The translations under genes were made by a program, and so were the position numbers. Positions 25,142-34,633 of a stretch of 64,000 bases of DNA are shown here, piece by piece. Positions within the stretch are counted from its first letter, which is position 1. Each line of letters starts with the position of its first letter. The stretch comes from Streptomyces maremycinicus (GTDB lineage Bacteria > Actinomycetota > Actinomycetes > Streptomycetales > Streptomycetaceae): contig NZ_BBYG01000008.1 of the NCBI RefSeq assembly GCF_001184025.1, positions 310,001 to 374,000 on the forward strand. Reading direction: 5' to 3'. Under the pieces are notes generated by a model. It saw nothing but the letters and a program-made list of their open reading frames with translations, was not told the origin of the DNA and did not search any database.

Positions 25142-26318
25142 CGGCCGGCCCGGCGGGGGCGCCGACGAGCATCGTCGGCGCCCCCGCCACCCGGGTCAGG
25201 AACACGGTCGCCGCGTTCGGCCCGTGACCCTTGGGAAGCACCTTCCTGCGCAGCTCCTCCGGCTCCACCGCCGACCCCCGCTTCTTCACGGTCAGGATCC
25301 CGACCCCGCGTTCGCGCAGCAGCGCCTTCAGCTTCTTCACGTTGAACGGAAGCCGGTCGGTGATCTCGTAGGCGGTGGCGTACGGGGTGGGGCGCAGGGT
25401 GTCGGCGGTGACGTAGGCGATGGTCTCGTCGATCAGTCCGCCGTCGAGGTCCCGGGCCACGTCGGCGACCAGATGGGCCCGGACGACGGCGCCGTCCGGC
25501 TCGTACAGATACCGGCCGACCGGCCGCACGTCCGGGTCGGGCAGCCCGGCGCCGAGCAGTGTCCGCGGCCCCGGGAGCAGGGTGGCCCGCACGGCCCCCG
25601 GCGCGGTGCCGAACCACAGCACCGCCTCCTTCACGTCCCCGCCGTCCGAGATCCACTCGGCCTCGGCCTCGGCCGGGATCGCCTCGTGCGGCACACCGGG
25701 CGCGATCTTCAGGGCGGCGCGCGGGGCGGCGAGCGCGGCGCCCACCGCCCACGACAGGGGCGGCGAGTACGCCTCGGGATCGAAGATGCGCCCGCGGCCT
25801 CCCCGGCGCGCCGGATCGACGAACACGGCGTCGTAGCCCGCGGTGTCCACCTCGGTGACGTCCGCCTCCCGCACCTCGATCAGCGCGCTCAGTCCCAGCA
25901 CCTCGGCGTTCGCGCGCGCCGCCTGTGCGGTGACCGGGTCGCGGTCCACGGCCAGCACCCGGATCCCGGCCCGGGCCAGCGCGATCGCGTCGCCCCCGAT
26001 CCCGCAGCACAGATCGGCGACGGACGTCACGCCCAGCGCCTTCATGCGCTCGGCCCGGTATCCGGCGACACTCGCCCGCGTCGACTGCTCCACGCCGTTC
26101 GGCGTGAAGAACATCCGCTCCGCGTCCTCGGCCCCGAACTTCGCCGCCGCGCGCTGCCGCAGCCGGGCCTGGCCGAGCGCGGCGGACACCAGCTCGGCGG
26201 GGTGCTCTCGGCGCAGCCGGGTCGCGACGGCGAGCTCGTCGGCGGGGGCGGTGTCGCGCACCAGATCGAGGAGGGCACGGCCCTCGGAGGTGCGGAGGGG
26301 AGCGAGGTCGTTCACCAC
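25119..26318 (-). CDS. Class I SAM-dependent methyltransferase (THUMP-like family)
   Basis: 399 residues from a GTG at 26318 (a second GTG follows immediately). The N-terminal helical part (LRREHPAELVSAALGQARLRQRAAAKFG) precedes a Rossmann methyltransferase core: VADLCCGIGGDAIALARAG (motif I), VLAVDRDPVTAQAARANAEVLG and VFVDPARRGGRGR. A C-terminal KKLKALLRERGVGILTVKKRGSAVEPEELRRKV follows. This architecture is typical of a widespread actinobacterial THUMP-like family thought to act on RNA; the substrate is unproven. Its 3' end overlaps the preceding convergent gene by 23 bases. Confidence 0.85.
   Translation of the reverse strand: MVNDLAPLRTSEGRALLDLVRDTAPADELAVATRLRREHPAELVSAALGQARLRQRAAAKFGAEDAERMFFTPNGVEQSTRASVAGYRAERMKALGVTSVADLCCGIGGDAIALARAGIRVLAVDRDPVTAQAARANAEVLGLSALIEVREADVTEVDTAGYDAVFVDPARRGGRGRIFDPEAYSPPLSWAVGAALAAPRAALKIAPGVPHEAIPAEAEAEWISDGGDVKEAVLWFGTAPGAVRATLLPGPRTLLGAGLPDPDVRPVGRYLYEPDGAVVRAHLVADVARDLDGGLIDETIAYVTADTLRPTPYATAYEITDRLPFNVKKLKALLRERGVGILTVKKRGSAVEPEELRRKVLPKGHGPNAATVFLTRVAGAPTMLVGAPAGPAVTAGGAS
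25152..25188. terminator. 17-bp perfect hairpin between convergent genes, inside a coding 3' end
   Basis: Perfect inverted repeat GGCGGGGGCGCCGACGA with a three-base loop. It lies just after the stop of the PD40 protein and within the last codons of the methyltransferase gene, so the stem also encodes the alanine/glycine-rich tail GAPAGPA. A bidirectional terminator is the simplest reading. Confidence 0.7.
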
Positions 26319-26454
26319 CTCATTGTCGACCAGCCGCCCGCCGCACCGGTCACCGCCCGCCTCGTCGGCCTCTTTGGGCCAGTCGGTGGACGGTGGGTCC
26401 GCGGCGGCGGTGTCGGACGGGGTTCCCGGGCGGTGACTGCGAGGATCCCGCGCC

Positions 26455-27444
26455 ATGGGACCTGTCGTACAAAATGATGACAAGCGCGGCTGTTCTCGGA
26501 TGCGGCGTCGGCGCGGGCCCGGGTACGGGCGCGCGGGCGTCCGGAGCCTGATCGCCGTCCTCGCACTGGCCACCGTCGCCTCGGGCTGCGCGGGAGGCGG
26601 CGAGGACGCCGGCGGCCCCGCGAGCCCCGCGCCGGGCCAGCAGCCCGGCAAGGCGGGGCCGCCCCCCGCGGCGGCGCCCGCCCGCGCCCTGCACGCGTAC
26701 GCCGCCAGGCTCCGCGCCGCGCACCAGGCCCGGATCGCCGCGGCGCGGCGCTGGGGCCTGAAGAGGGTCCCGTTGACACCCCCGGCGCCGCCCGCCCACA
26801 AGCCGGAGATCACCACCCGCAAGGGCTTCGAGGTCGACGACCACGAGGAACTCGGCCTGCCGCCGGTCTTCACCACCGTCCCGACGAAGGACCGGGTCGT
26901 CTTCCTCACCATCGACGACGGCGCCGAGAAGGACCCGGCGTTCCTGCGCATGATGACCGAACTGAAGGTCCCGTACACCGCCTTCCTCAGCGACTACCTG
27001 GTCAAGGACGACTACGGGTACTTCAAGAAGATGCAGGACCGGGGCGTGGCGCTGAACAACCACACCCTGCACCACCCCTACCTGCCCGCCCTCTCCTACG
27101 CCCGCCAGAAGCGCGAGATCTGCGGCATGCAGGACGTGATCGAGAAGCGCTACGGCAAACGCCCGGCCCTCTTCCGGCCGCCCTTCGGCAACTACGACCG
27201 GGACACCCTGCGCGCCGCGAAGAACTGCGGCGTGCGCTACGCACCGCTCTGGGCCGAGGAGGTCTTCGTCGACCACTGGGAGTACCGCGAGTGGGACCAG
27301 GACCTGCACCCCGGCGACATCGTGCTGAGTCACTTCCGCGGCCGCGGCGACTGGAAGGGCACCATGCCCGACATGGTCCGCCGGTTCCTCGACAAGGTCA
27401 CGGCGAAGGGGTACGCGGTGGGACGACTGGAGGACTACCTGTGA
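26455..27444 (+). CDS. Polysaccharide deacetylase-family lipoprotein (first of a pair)
   Basis: 329 residues. The N-terminus ends in a lipobox (TVASGC), so it is a lipoprotein; the ATG at 26500 would give a more normal signal peptide, whereas the ATG at 26455 has a GAGG ten bases upstream. The CE4 (NodB) domain shows VVFLTIDDGAEKDP with both catalytic/metal Asp, NNHTLHHP with the metal His pair, and RPPFGNYD. Family members remove acetyl groups from chitin, peptidoglycan or xylan. The stop overlaps the GTG of a paralogue (GTGA). The pair diverges from the methyltransferase. Confidence 0.9.
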   Translation: MGPVVQNDDKRGCSRMRRRRGPGYGRAGVRSLIAVLALATVASGCAGGGEDAGGPASPAPGQQPGKAGPPPAAAPARALHAYAARLRAAHQARIAAARRWGLKRVPLTPPAPPAHKPEITTRKGFEVDDHEELGLPPVFTTVPTKDRVVFLTIDDGAEKDPAFLRMMTELKVPYTAFLSDYLVKDDYGYFKKMQDRGVALNNHTLHHPYLPALSYARQKREICGMQDVIEKRYGKRPALFRPPFGNYDRDTLRAAKNCGVRYAPLWAEEVFVDHWEYREWDQDLHPGDIVLSHFRGRGDWKGTMPDMVRRFLDKVTAKGYAVGRLEDYL

Positions 27445-28265
27445 GGACGCGGGGCCTGCCGGCCGTACTGCTGATCCTGACGACCCTCACCTCCCTGGCG
27501 GCCCTCACGGGCTGCGCCCAGTCCGTCGACCCGATCGAACGGCTCGGCAAGAAGGCCGCCGCCCGGGTCCGCCCGCACGGCCCGGCAGGACACGACGCGT
27601 ACCGGCGCTGGGGCCTGACGGTCCCGCTGGCCCCCGCGCCGCGCCGACCCGCCCGCTCCCTTGCGGGCAGCCCGGGAGCGGCCTTCCCGCCGGTCGTCGA
27701 CCACGTGCCGACCACCGACCGGGTCGTCTTCCTCACCTACGACGACGGCGCCGAACGCGACCCCCGCTTCGTCGACATGGTCCGCGAACTGCGCCTCCCG
27801 GTGAGCATGTTCCTCACGGACAGCGTGGTGGGCCCGGGGTACGCCCACTTCGCCCGGCTCCGGTCCGTGGGCGCGAACATCCAGAACCACACCCTGGACC
27901 ACCCGGCCCTGCGCGGCCTGCCCTACGCCGGCCAGCGTGCCGAGATCTGCGGCCAGCAGGACAAACTCCGCGCCCGCTTCGGCCTGCGCCCGCGTCTCTT
28001 CCGCCCGCCCTACGGCGCCTACGACACCACCACCCGGCGCGCCGCCGCCGACTGCGGCATCGCGGCCATCGTCCTGTGGCGCGCCTCGATGGGCCCCACC
28101 GGCCTCACCTTCACCCACGGCCCCCACCGCCTCCACCCCGGCGACGTCATCGCCGTGGCCCCCGACGAGTCGACGGGCCCGGGCCTGCGCGACCGCACGA
28201 CCCGCCTCCTGCGCCGCATCCAGGAAGAGAACCTGACGGTGGCCCGACTGGAGGACTACGTCTGA
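27441..28265 (+). CDS. Polysaccharide deacetylase-family lipoprotein (second of a pair)
   Basis: 274 residues, about half identical by eye to the preceding protein. Signal peptide with lipobox (SLAALTGC), a short linker, then the CE4 domain: VVFLTYDDGAERDP, IQNHTLDHP, FRPPYGAYD. It ends LTVARLEDYV, matching the AVGRLEDYL end of its neighbour. The GTG start overlaps the upstream stop, so the genes are coupled. The intact motifs suggest both copies are active; a terminator is not evident before the groES promoter region. Confidence 0.9.
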   Translation: MRTRGLPAVLLILTTLTSLAALTGCAQSVDPIERLGKKAAARVRPHGPAGHDAYRRWGLTVPLAPAPRRPARSLAGSPGAAFPPVVDHVPTTDRVVFLTYDDGAERDPRFVDMVRELRLPVSMFLTDSVVGPGYAHFARLRSVGANIQNHTLDHPALRGLPYAGQRAEICGQQDKLRARFGLRPRLFRPPYGAYDTTTRRAAADCGIAAIVLWRASMGPTGLTFTHGPHRLHPGDVIAVAPDESTGPGLRDRTTRLLRRIQEENLTVARLEDYV

Positions 28266-28353
28266 GGGATCCTTCCGGTCCGGTGCGGGCGGCGGTCTCC
28301 CGGTCCGGCGACGGGGGCCCGCCGCCCGAAAACCTGCCGACGCGCCGTCGGCA

Positions 28354-28380
28354 TTGGCACTCCGCTTGACCGAGTGCTAA
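28354..28380. promoter_or_regulatory. CIRCE element 1 (HrcA operator)
   Basis: TTGGCACTC, nine bases, GAGTGCTAA, one mismatch from the classical TTAGCACTC-N9-GAGTGCTAA. It overlaps the -35 of the groES promoter. HrcA represses groE genes through this element. Confidence 0.95.
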
Positions 28381-28393
28381 TCGCGGTCATAGT
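28366..28393 (+). promoter_or_regulatory. Promoter of groES-groEL1
   Basis: TTGACC at 28366-28371 and CATAGT at 28388-28393, 16 bases apart, fit a housekeeping sigma promoter. The -35 lies inside CIRCE 1 and the start point would fall just before CIRCE 2, so both boxes are placed for repression. Confidence 0.75.
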
Positions 28394-28400
28394 CTCGCTT

Positions 28401-28427
28401 CTGGCACTCCCCCCTGGAGAGTGCCAA
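28401..28427. promoter_or_regulatory. CIRCE element 2 (HrcA operator)
   Basis: CTGGCACTC, nine bases, GAGTGCCAA, 20 bases after the first CIRCE. Arms pair well with each other but each carries one or two changes from consensus. Confidence 0.9.
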
Positions 28428-28524
28428 CAGCGACGGGCAGGTCCGGCACCCGCGACGACGGATCCACCTGGTCGCCACCTCAGACAGTTAGCCCCGTGAG
28501 ATCTCCGAAGGGGGAGGTCGGATC

Positions 28525-28833
28525 GTGACGACCACCAGCTCCAAGGTTGCCATCAAGCCGCTCGAGGACCGCATTGTGGTCCAGCCGCTCGACGCCGAGC
28601 AGACCACCGCCTCTGGCCTGGTCATCCCGGACACCGCGAAGGAGAAGCCCCAGGAGGGCGCCGTCCTCGCGGTGGGCCCGGGTCGCTTCGAGAACGGCGA
28701 GCGCCTGCCGCTCGACGTCAAGGTCGGCGACGTTGTCCTGTACAGCAAGTACGGCGGCACCGAGGTGAAGTACAACGGCGAGGAGTACCTCGTCCTCTCG
28801 GCTCGCGACGTGCTCGCGATCATCGAGAAGTAA
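28525..28833 (+). CDS. groES: Co-chaperonin GroES
   Basis: 102 residues, normal length. GroES caps GroEL and encloses the folding chamber. Landmarks are [36 protein letters not shown] (including the mobile loop), [12 protein letters not shown] and [32 protein letters not shown]. The GTG start has GGGGAGG seven bases upstream. Expressed with groEL1 under two CIRCE elements. Confidence 0.98.
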   Translation: MTTTSSKVAIKPLEDRIVVQPLDAEQTTASGLVIPDTAKEKPQEGAVLAVGPGRFENGERLPLDVKVGDVVLYSKYGGTEVKYNGEEYLVLSARDVLAIIEK

Positions 28834-28851
28834 TTCACCCAGTTTTGCAGT

Positions 28852-28906
28852 GAACTGCGCTCCTGGCCCCGCGACTTTGTGAAGCCGGGTGCTGGGGGCG
28901 CAGTTC
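28852..28906 (+). other. Stem-loop between groES and groEL1
   Basis: Perfect 9-bp inverted repeat GAACTGCGC / GCGCAGTTC, extended by wobble pairs, with a loop of about 37 bases. It fills the middle of the 111-base groES-groEL1 gap. It could be a processing site, an attenuator or an RNA-stabilising element. Confidence 0.55.
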
Positions 28907-28935
28907 GTTTCTCCCACGTTTTCCGAGAGGGCTGA

Positions 28936-30570
<1,635 letters not shown>

Positions 30571-30639
30571 CGCAGCGCGTCGGTGACCCCGACCCGGGCC
30601 GGTAGGCACCGACCACCGACCCGGGTCGACAGCACGGCA

Positions 30640-30678
30640 GAGGCCCGGCACCCCATGCGACAAGGGGTGCCGGGCCTC
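30640..30678. terminator. Strong bidirectional terminator after groEL1
   Basis: Perfect 15-bp stem GAGGCCCGGCACCCC with a nine-base loop, between groEL1 and the convergent next gene whose stop is at 30687. Confidence 0.85.
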
Positions 30679-30686
30679 GGCGTCCA

Positions 30687-31394
30687 CTACCGCTCCAGCG
30701 CGTCCAGCGCCCCCAACTGCTCCATCAGCCCCAGCCGGTCGTACTGCCACCAGGCCTCGACGATCTTCCCGTCCTCCCGGCACCGGCAGACGGTCGTGCC
30801 GGTCATGGTGACCCGCTTACCCGTGGCCGGGATCCCCATGAAGTCGCCCTTGTGGGTGCCGGTCCAGGTCCACCGGGTGCACACGCGGTCGCCCTGCTCG
30901 ATCTGGTCCTCGAGGGTGAAGGCGAAGTCGAACCCGCCCCGCCACATCTCGACCTCCCGGCGCATCGCGTCCATCCCCATGGTGTCCTGCTCGTTGGCGG
31001 GATCGTGGTCGTGGTAGTCCTCGGCCAGCAGACCGTCCAGCGGAGCCAGTTCGCCGGGCGCGCCGATCGTCTCGAAGAACCGCCGCGCCGTCCCGGCGTA
31101 CAACTGCTCGTCCCGTACGACGTCGAGATCCGTGAAGGTCGGCATCTCGTCGCACAGGGCCACCAGCTCCCGGAAGACCTTGTCGGTCTCCGGAAGGTTC
31201 GAGTTGCGCATCGCCTCCTCGTACGAGGGGAACTCCACGATCTCGATGAAGTGCGACGCGTCCGAGCGGTCCTTGCCGACCACCGCGTGCGACGCGGTCC
31301 GCTTGCCCCTGGTCTGTTCGACCCAGGTGTCCATCAGCCGGTCCATCTCGTCGAACCGGCTGGTCTTGCAGTCGATGAGCTGTACGAACGTCAT
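30687..31394 (-). CDS. Two-domain protein: ABM-like N-terminus fused to SnoaL-like ester cyclase fold
   Basis: 235 residues from an ATG with GGAGG seven bases upstream (an in-frame start 45 bases earlier lacks a good site). Residues 1-95 (MTFVQLIDCKTSRFDEMDRLMDTWVEQT, SHFIEIVEFPSYEEAMRNSNLPETDKVFREL) look like a dimeric alpha-beta barrel domain. Residues about 100-235 look like a SnoaL / nuclear transport factor 2-like fold (RRFFETIGAPGELAPLDGLLAEDYHDHDP, GDRVCTRWTWTGTHKGDFMGIPATGKRVTMTGTTVCR, GKIVEAWWQYDRLGLMEQLG). Both folds handle small organic molecules in other proteins. No catalytic assignment can be made. Confidence 0.82.
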   Translation of the reverse strand: MTFVQLIDCKTSRFDEMDRLMDTWVEQTRGKRTASHAVVGKDRSDASHFIEIVEFPSYEEAMRNSNLPETDKVFRELVALCDEMPTFTDLDVVRDEQLYAGTARRFFETIGAPGELAPLDGLLAEDYHDHDPANEQDTMGMDAMRREVEMWRGGFDFAFTLEDQIEQGDRVCTRWTWTGTHKGDFMGIPATGKRVTMTGTTVCRCREDGKIVEAWWQYDRLGLMEQLGALDALER

Positions 31395-31483
31395 GACGCC
31401 GCCTCCGGCCCCCCTGGGTCCGGTCTCCGTCACGCTCATTTTCCCACCGGAGCGCCGACGTCACCCGTCCACCGCCGGGGCCG

Positions 31484-32257
31484 CTACTGGGGCCCGTACT
31501 TCCGGCCCGTCCTGGAGCTGATGCCGCCGAGCAGCGCCCGGGGGGTCACCTTCACCAGCCCCATCAGCGCCTTGTAGCGGGGGTCGGGGATCGACAGCGA
31601 CTTCCCGCGCGCCAGGTCGTGCAGCGCGGCCGCGACCAGCTTGTCCGCGTCCAGCCACATCCAGCCCGGGATGTTGTCCGTGCCCATCCCGGCCCGCTCG
31701 TGGAACTCCGTGCGCACGAACCCGGGGCACAGCGCCATCAGCCGCACCCCGCTCCCCGCCAGGTCCTTCGCGGCTCCCTGGGTGAACTGCACGACCCACG
31801 CCTTGGACGCCCCGTACGTCCCGCGCGGGACGAAGGCCGCCACCGAGGCCACGTTGACGACACCCCCGCGCCCGCGTTCGCGCATCGCCGCCGTCGCCGC
31901 GGACGTCAGCCGCAGCACGGCCTCGCAGTGCACCTTGAGCATCCTCAGCTCGTCGGCCATGGACACGTCGAGATAGCGGCCCTTGTTGCCGAAGCCGGCG
32001 TTGTTGATCAGCAGGTCGACGGGGTTCTTGCGGTCGCCGAGCCGCGCGGCCACCGCCTCGATGCCCTCGTCCGTGGCGAGGTCGGCCGTCAGCACCTCCG
32101 CCTCGATGCCGTGCCGGTCGTGCAACTCGGTCGCCTGCTCGCGCAGCCGCTTGATGTCCCGTGCCACGAGGACGAGATCATGCCCGTCCGCCGCCAGTCT
32201 GCGCGCGAACGCGGCGCCGATGCCCGCGGTCGAACCCGTAATCAGAGCCGTTGTCAT
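31484..32257 (-). CDS. Short-chain dehydrogenase/reductase
   Basis: 257 residues. Classical SDR: the nucleotide-binding TGSTAGIGAAFARRLAADGHDLVLVARD, the DLATDEG strand, LINNAGFGNKG, the catalytic Ser in VVNVASVAA and the YGASK catalytic Tyr/Lys. The C-terminal VKVTPRALLGGISSRTGRKYGPQ is not informative. Substrate unknown. Same strand as the ABM-SnoaL gene, 89 bases upstream of it, so the two may be co-transcribed. Confidence 0.93.
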   Translation of the reverse strand: MTTALITGSTAGIGAAFARRLAADGHDLVLVARDIKRLREQATELHDRHGIEAEVLTADLATDEGIEAVAARLGDRKNPVDLLINNAGFGNKGRYLDVSMADELRMLKVHCEAVLRLTSAATAAMRERGRGGVVNVASVAAFVPRGTYGASKAWVVQFTQGAAKDLAGSGVRLMALCPGFVRTEFHERAGMGTDNIPGWMWLDADKLVAAALHDLARGKSLSIPDPRYKALMGLVKVTPRALLGGISSRTGRKYGPQ

Positions 32258-32439
32258 GGCAGAAGATTAGTGACCCGGAGTACGGGCGTCCGATGTCTGC
32301 ACGCGGCCTCCCGAAGGTGAAGGGCTCGTGCGTGAGACCGCGTACGCCGTCCCGCGCCCCATCCGCTCCCCGGGCACCTGGCACGGGCCGGACTGACGCG
32401 AACTCAGCCCCCTTACCCGTCACCGCACTTGGCCCCCGA

Positions 32440-32491
32440 CCTGCTCCCTGCCCGCCCCTCACCTGCTCCCTGCCCACCCCTCACCTGCCCC
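32440..32491. repeat. 22-bp tandem repeat, two and a third copies
   Basis: Units at 32440-32461 and 32462-32483 differ at one base; a third partial copy runs into the 3' end of the MOSC gene. The unit begins CCTGCTCCCTGCCC. The remaining bases of the gap (32258-32439) hold no gene. Confidence 0.65.
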
Positions 32492-33200
32492 CGGACCCCT
32501 TCCCGGAGGCGATCCCGGACTCGTTCCCGGACTCGTCCCCGTATTTCTCCACGTACCTACGGGCCGCCGCCAGCGCCTCCGGGTGCAGCGCCTCGCCCGC
32601 CGCGAGCAGCCGGGGCAGCAGCTCCCGGTGCGTGGTGCCCGCCTGGAACTCCATCCGGGCCGTCACCTCGTGCTCCGGCAGGTGGACGATCCGCACCTCG
32701 TCCCCCGCGCGGATCTCGCCCGGCACGATCACCCGCAGATACGCGCCGGTGGCCGCCTTCTCGGTGAACCTCCTGACCCACCGCTTCTCGCCCAGGTGGC
32801 CCTGGAAGGTGCGGCACGGTATCCGCCCGGAGGTCACCTCCAGCACCAGGTCGGGGCCGACCCGCCAGCGCTCGCCGATCCGCGCGCCGGAGACGTCGAG
32901 CCCCGTGGTGGTGAGGTTCTCGCCGAACGCGCCGTTGGCCAGCGGGCGCCCCAGCTCGCGCTCCCAGTCGTCGAGGTCCTCGCGCGCGACGGCGTACACC
33001 GCCTGGTCGTCGCCGCCGTGGTGGCGCAGGTGGCACACCGCGTCCCCGGCCAGTCCGCTGCCCCCGACCCCCTTGGGGCCGGGCGCCGCGACCCGCACGG
33101 GCCCTTCGACCGGCCGTTTGTCGATCCCGGTCAGCCCCTGCGGGTGGTCGGTGTACGGCACGGCCTTCGGGCGGCCCAGATTCACAGACAGAAGCCTCAT
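32481..33200 (-). CDS. MOSC-domain protein (YiiM-like)
   Basis: 239 residues. Landmarks of the MOSC sulfur-carrier family are GDAVCHLRHHGGDDQAVYAVAREDLDDWERELGRPLANGAFGENLTTTGLDV, the conserved Cys in SGRIPCRTFQGHLGEKRWVRRF and ERWRVG...LEVT. Members bind molybdenum cofactor or move sulfur, and YiiM-like ones detoxify N-hydroxylated bases. The last 20 residues (DESGNESGIASGKGSGGR) are a low-complexity tail encoded by short repeats, so the C-terminus may be recently extended. Divergent from the LysR gene, 80 bases apart. Confidence 0.9.
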   Translation of the reverse strand: MRLLSVNLGRPKAVPYTDHPQGLTGIDKRPVEGPVRVAAPGPKGVGGSGLAGDAVCHLRHHGGDDQAVYAVAREDLDDWERELGRPLANGAFGENLTTTGLDVSGARIGERWRVGPDLVLEVTSGRIPCRTFQGHLGEKRWVRRFTEKAATGAYLRVIVPGEIRAGDEVRIVHLPEHEVTARMEFQAGTTHRELLPRLLAAGEALHPEALAAARRYVEKYGDESGNESGIASGKGSGGR

Positions 33201-33280
33201 AGCGGCACGGTACGAGCCCTGAGGTCAAAGTGTCGACGCATTATTCGCCTGGCTGCCCAAGGCTCCCTTATGCTCGATGA

Positions 33281-34216
33281 ATGATCGAGGCCCGTCATCT
33301 CCGCGTCCTGCGTGCCGTGGCCGCCGGCGGTTCCTTCTCGGCGGCGGCGCGCGAACTGGGCTGCACCCAGCCGGCCGTCAGCCAGCAGATGAAGGCCCTG
33401 GAGGCGTCCGTCGGCACGCCCCTGCTGGTCCGCAGCGGACGCGAGATGCGCCTGACCCAGGCGGGCGAGGCCCTCGTCCGGCACGCGGCCGGCATCCTGT
33501 CCGGCCTGACCGCGGCCGAGGAGGAGGTCGCCGCCATCGCGGGCCTGCGGGCCGGCCGGGTCCGTCTGGTGTCCTTCCCCAGCGGCAGCTCCACCCTCGT
33601 CCCCACCGCCCTCGCCGCCCTGCGCGCGGCCCACCCCGGGACCCGGGTCTCGCTGGAGGAGGCCGAGCCGCCGAAGTCGGTCGAACTCCTCCGCGAGGGC
33701 GACTGCGACATCGCTCTCGCCTTCCGCTACGAACGCGCGACGGGCACCGGCGACGCCGCCCAGGCGGGCGAAGGCGAGTGGGACGACCTCGTCGTACGGC
33801 CGCTGCTGACGGACCGGCTGGTCGCTCTCGTCCCCGAACGGCACCGCCTGGCGCGCACCGACCCCTCGGGGTCCGTCGCGATCGGCGACCTCGCCGCCGA
33901 ACCGTGGATCGCCGGCTGTCCCCGCTGCCGCGGACAACTGGTCCAGGTGTGCGAGAGCGCGGGCTTCACGCCCCGCATCGACTTCGCGACCGACGACTAC
34001 CCGGCGGTGGTCGGCCTGGTGGGCGCGGGCCTCGGCGTCGCCGTGCTGCCCCAGCTCGCGATCGAGTCCGTCCGGCCGCGCGGTGTCCGCGCGGTGGCCC
34101 TGGAACCGGCGGTGCGACGGGAGATCGTCGCGCTCACGCTGCCCGACCTGGCCCAGGTGCCGGCGGTGTCGGCCACGCTGGAGCAGCTGGGCCGGGCGGC
34201 GGCACGCGTCGGCTGA
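33281..34216 (+). CDS. LysR-family transcriptional regulator
   Basis: 311 residues. N-terminal winged helix: RHLRVLRAVAAGGSFSAAARELGCTQPAVSQQMKALEASVGTPLLVRSGREMRLTQAGEAL, followed by the LysR substrate domain (GRVRLVSFPSGSSTLVPTALAALRAAHPGTRVSLEEAEP, LRPRGVRAVAL-like end). It diverges from the MOSC gene and may regulate it, as LysR proteins often control the neighbouring divergent gene. The ligand is unknown. Confidence 0.92.
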   Translation: MIEARHLRVLRAVAAGGSFSAAARELGCTQPAVSQQMKALEASVGTPLLVRSGREMRLTQAGEALVRHAAGILSGLTAAEEEVAAIAGLRAGRVRLVSFPSGSSTLVPTALAALRAAHPGTRVSLEEAEPPKSVELLREGDCDIALAFRYERATGTGDAAQAGEGEWDDLVVRPLLTDRLVALVPERHRLARTDPSGSVAIGDLAAEPWIAGCPRCRGQLVQVCESAGFTPRIDFATDDYPAVVGLVGAGLGVAVLPQLAIESVRPRGVRAVALEPAVRREIVALTLPDLAQVPAVSATLEQLGRAAARVG

Positions 34217-34226
34217 CCGGCAGCGA

Positions 34227-34264
34227 AAAAACGGCGGGCACACACGTGTGTGCCCGCCGTTTTT
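34227..34264. terminator. 19-bp perfect terminator between the LysR gene and whiD
   Basis: Perfect palindrome with A/T ends (AAAAACGG ... CCGTTTTT), no loop bases between the arms. It lies between two convergent genes and should stop transcripts from both. Confidence 0.9.
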
Positions 34265-34303
34265 CGGGACCGCCGCGTCACAGCGCTTTGAAGAAACGTT
34301 CCT

Positions 34304-34633
34304 TCATGTGTTCGAGGACGCGTCTCTCGCGCCCGACGACGCCGACACCAGGCGATTGCGCGCCCGGCCCATCAGCTCCTCGCGCTCGTCCTCGGTCAAC
34401 CCGCCCCACACGCCGTACGGCTCGCGTACCGCCAGCGCGTGCGCCGCACACTGCGCGCGGACCGGGCACCTCATGCAGACCTCCTTGGCCGAGTTCTCTC
34501 GAGCGCTCCGAGCCGCCCCGCGCTCACCCTCCGGATGGAAGAAGAGCGAACTGTCCACCCCGCGGCAGGCAGCGAGGAGCTGCCAGTCCCACAGGTCCGC
34601 GTTCGGTCCGGGAAGGCGGGAGAAATCTGCCAT
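34304..34633 (-). CDS. whiD: WhiB-like iron-sulfur developmental regulator WhiD
   Basis: 109 residues. Four cysteines in WhiB spacing, Cys23, Cys53, Cys56 and Cys62 (C-X29-C-X2-C-X5-C), ligate a [4Fe-4S] cluster, followed by the GVWGG turn and a basic C-terminus. WhiD is needed for late spore maturation in Streptomyces. Recognition rests on sequence plus the adjacent divergent bldM, the arrangement known in S. coelicolor. The ATG has AAGGGG nine bases upstream. It is divergent from bldM across 379 bases. Confidence 0.93.
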   Translation of the reverse strand: MADFSRLPGPNADLWDWQLLAACRGVDSSLFFHPEGERGAARSARENSAKEVCMRCPVRAQCAAHALAVREPYGVWGGLTEDEREELMGRARNRLVSASSGARDASSNT

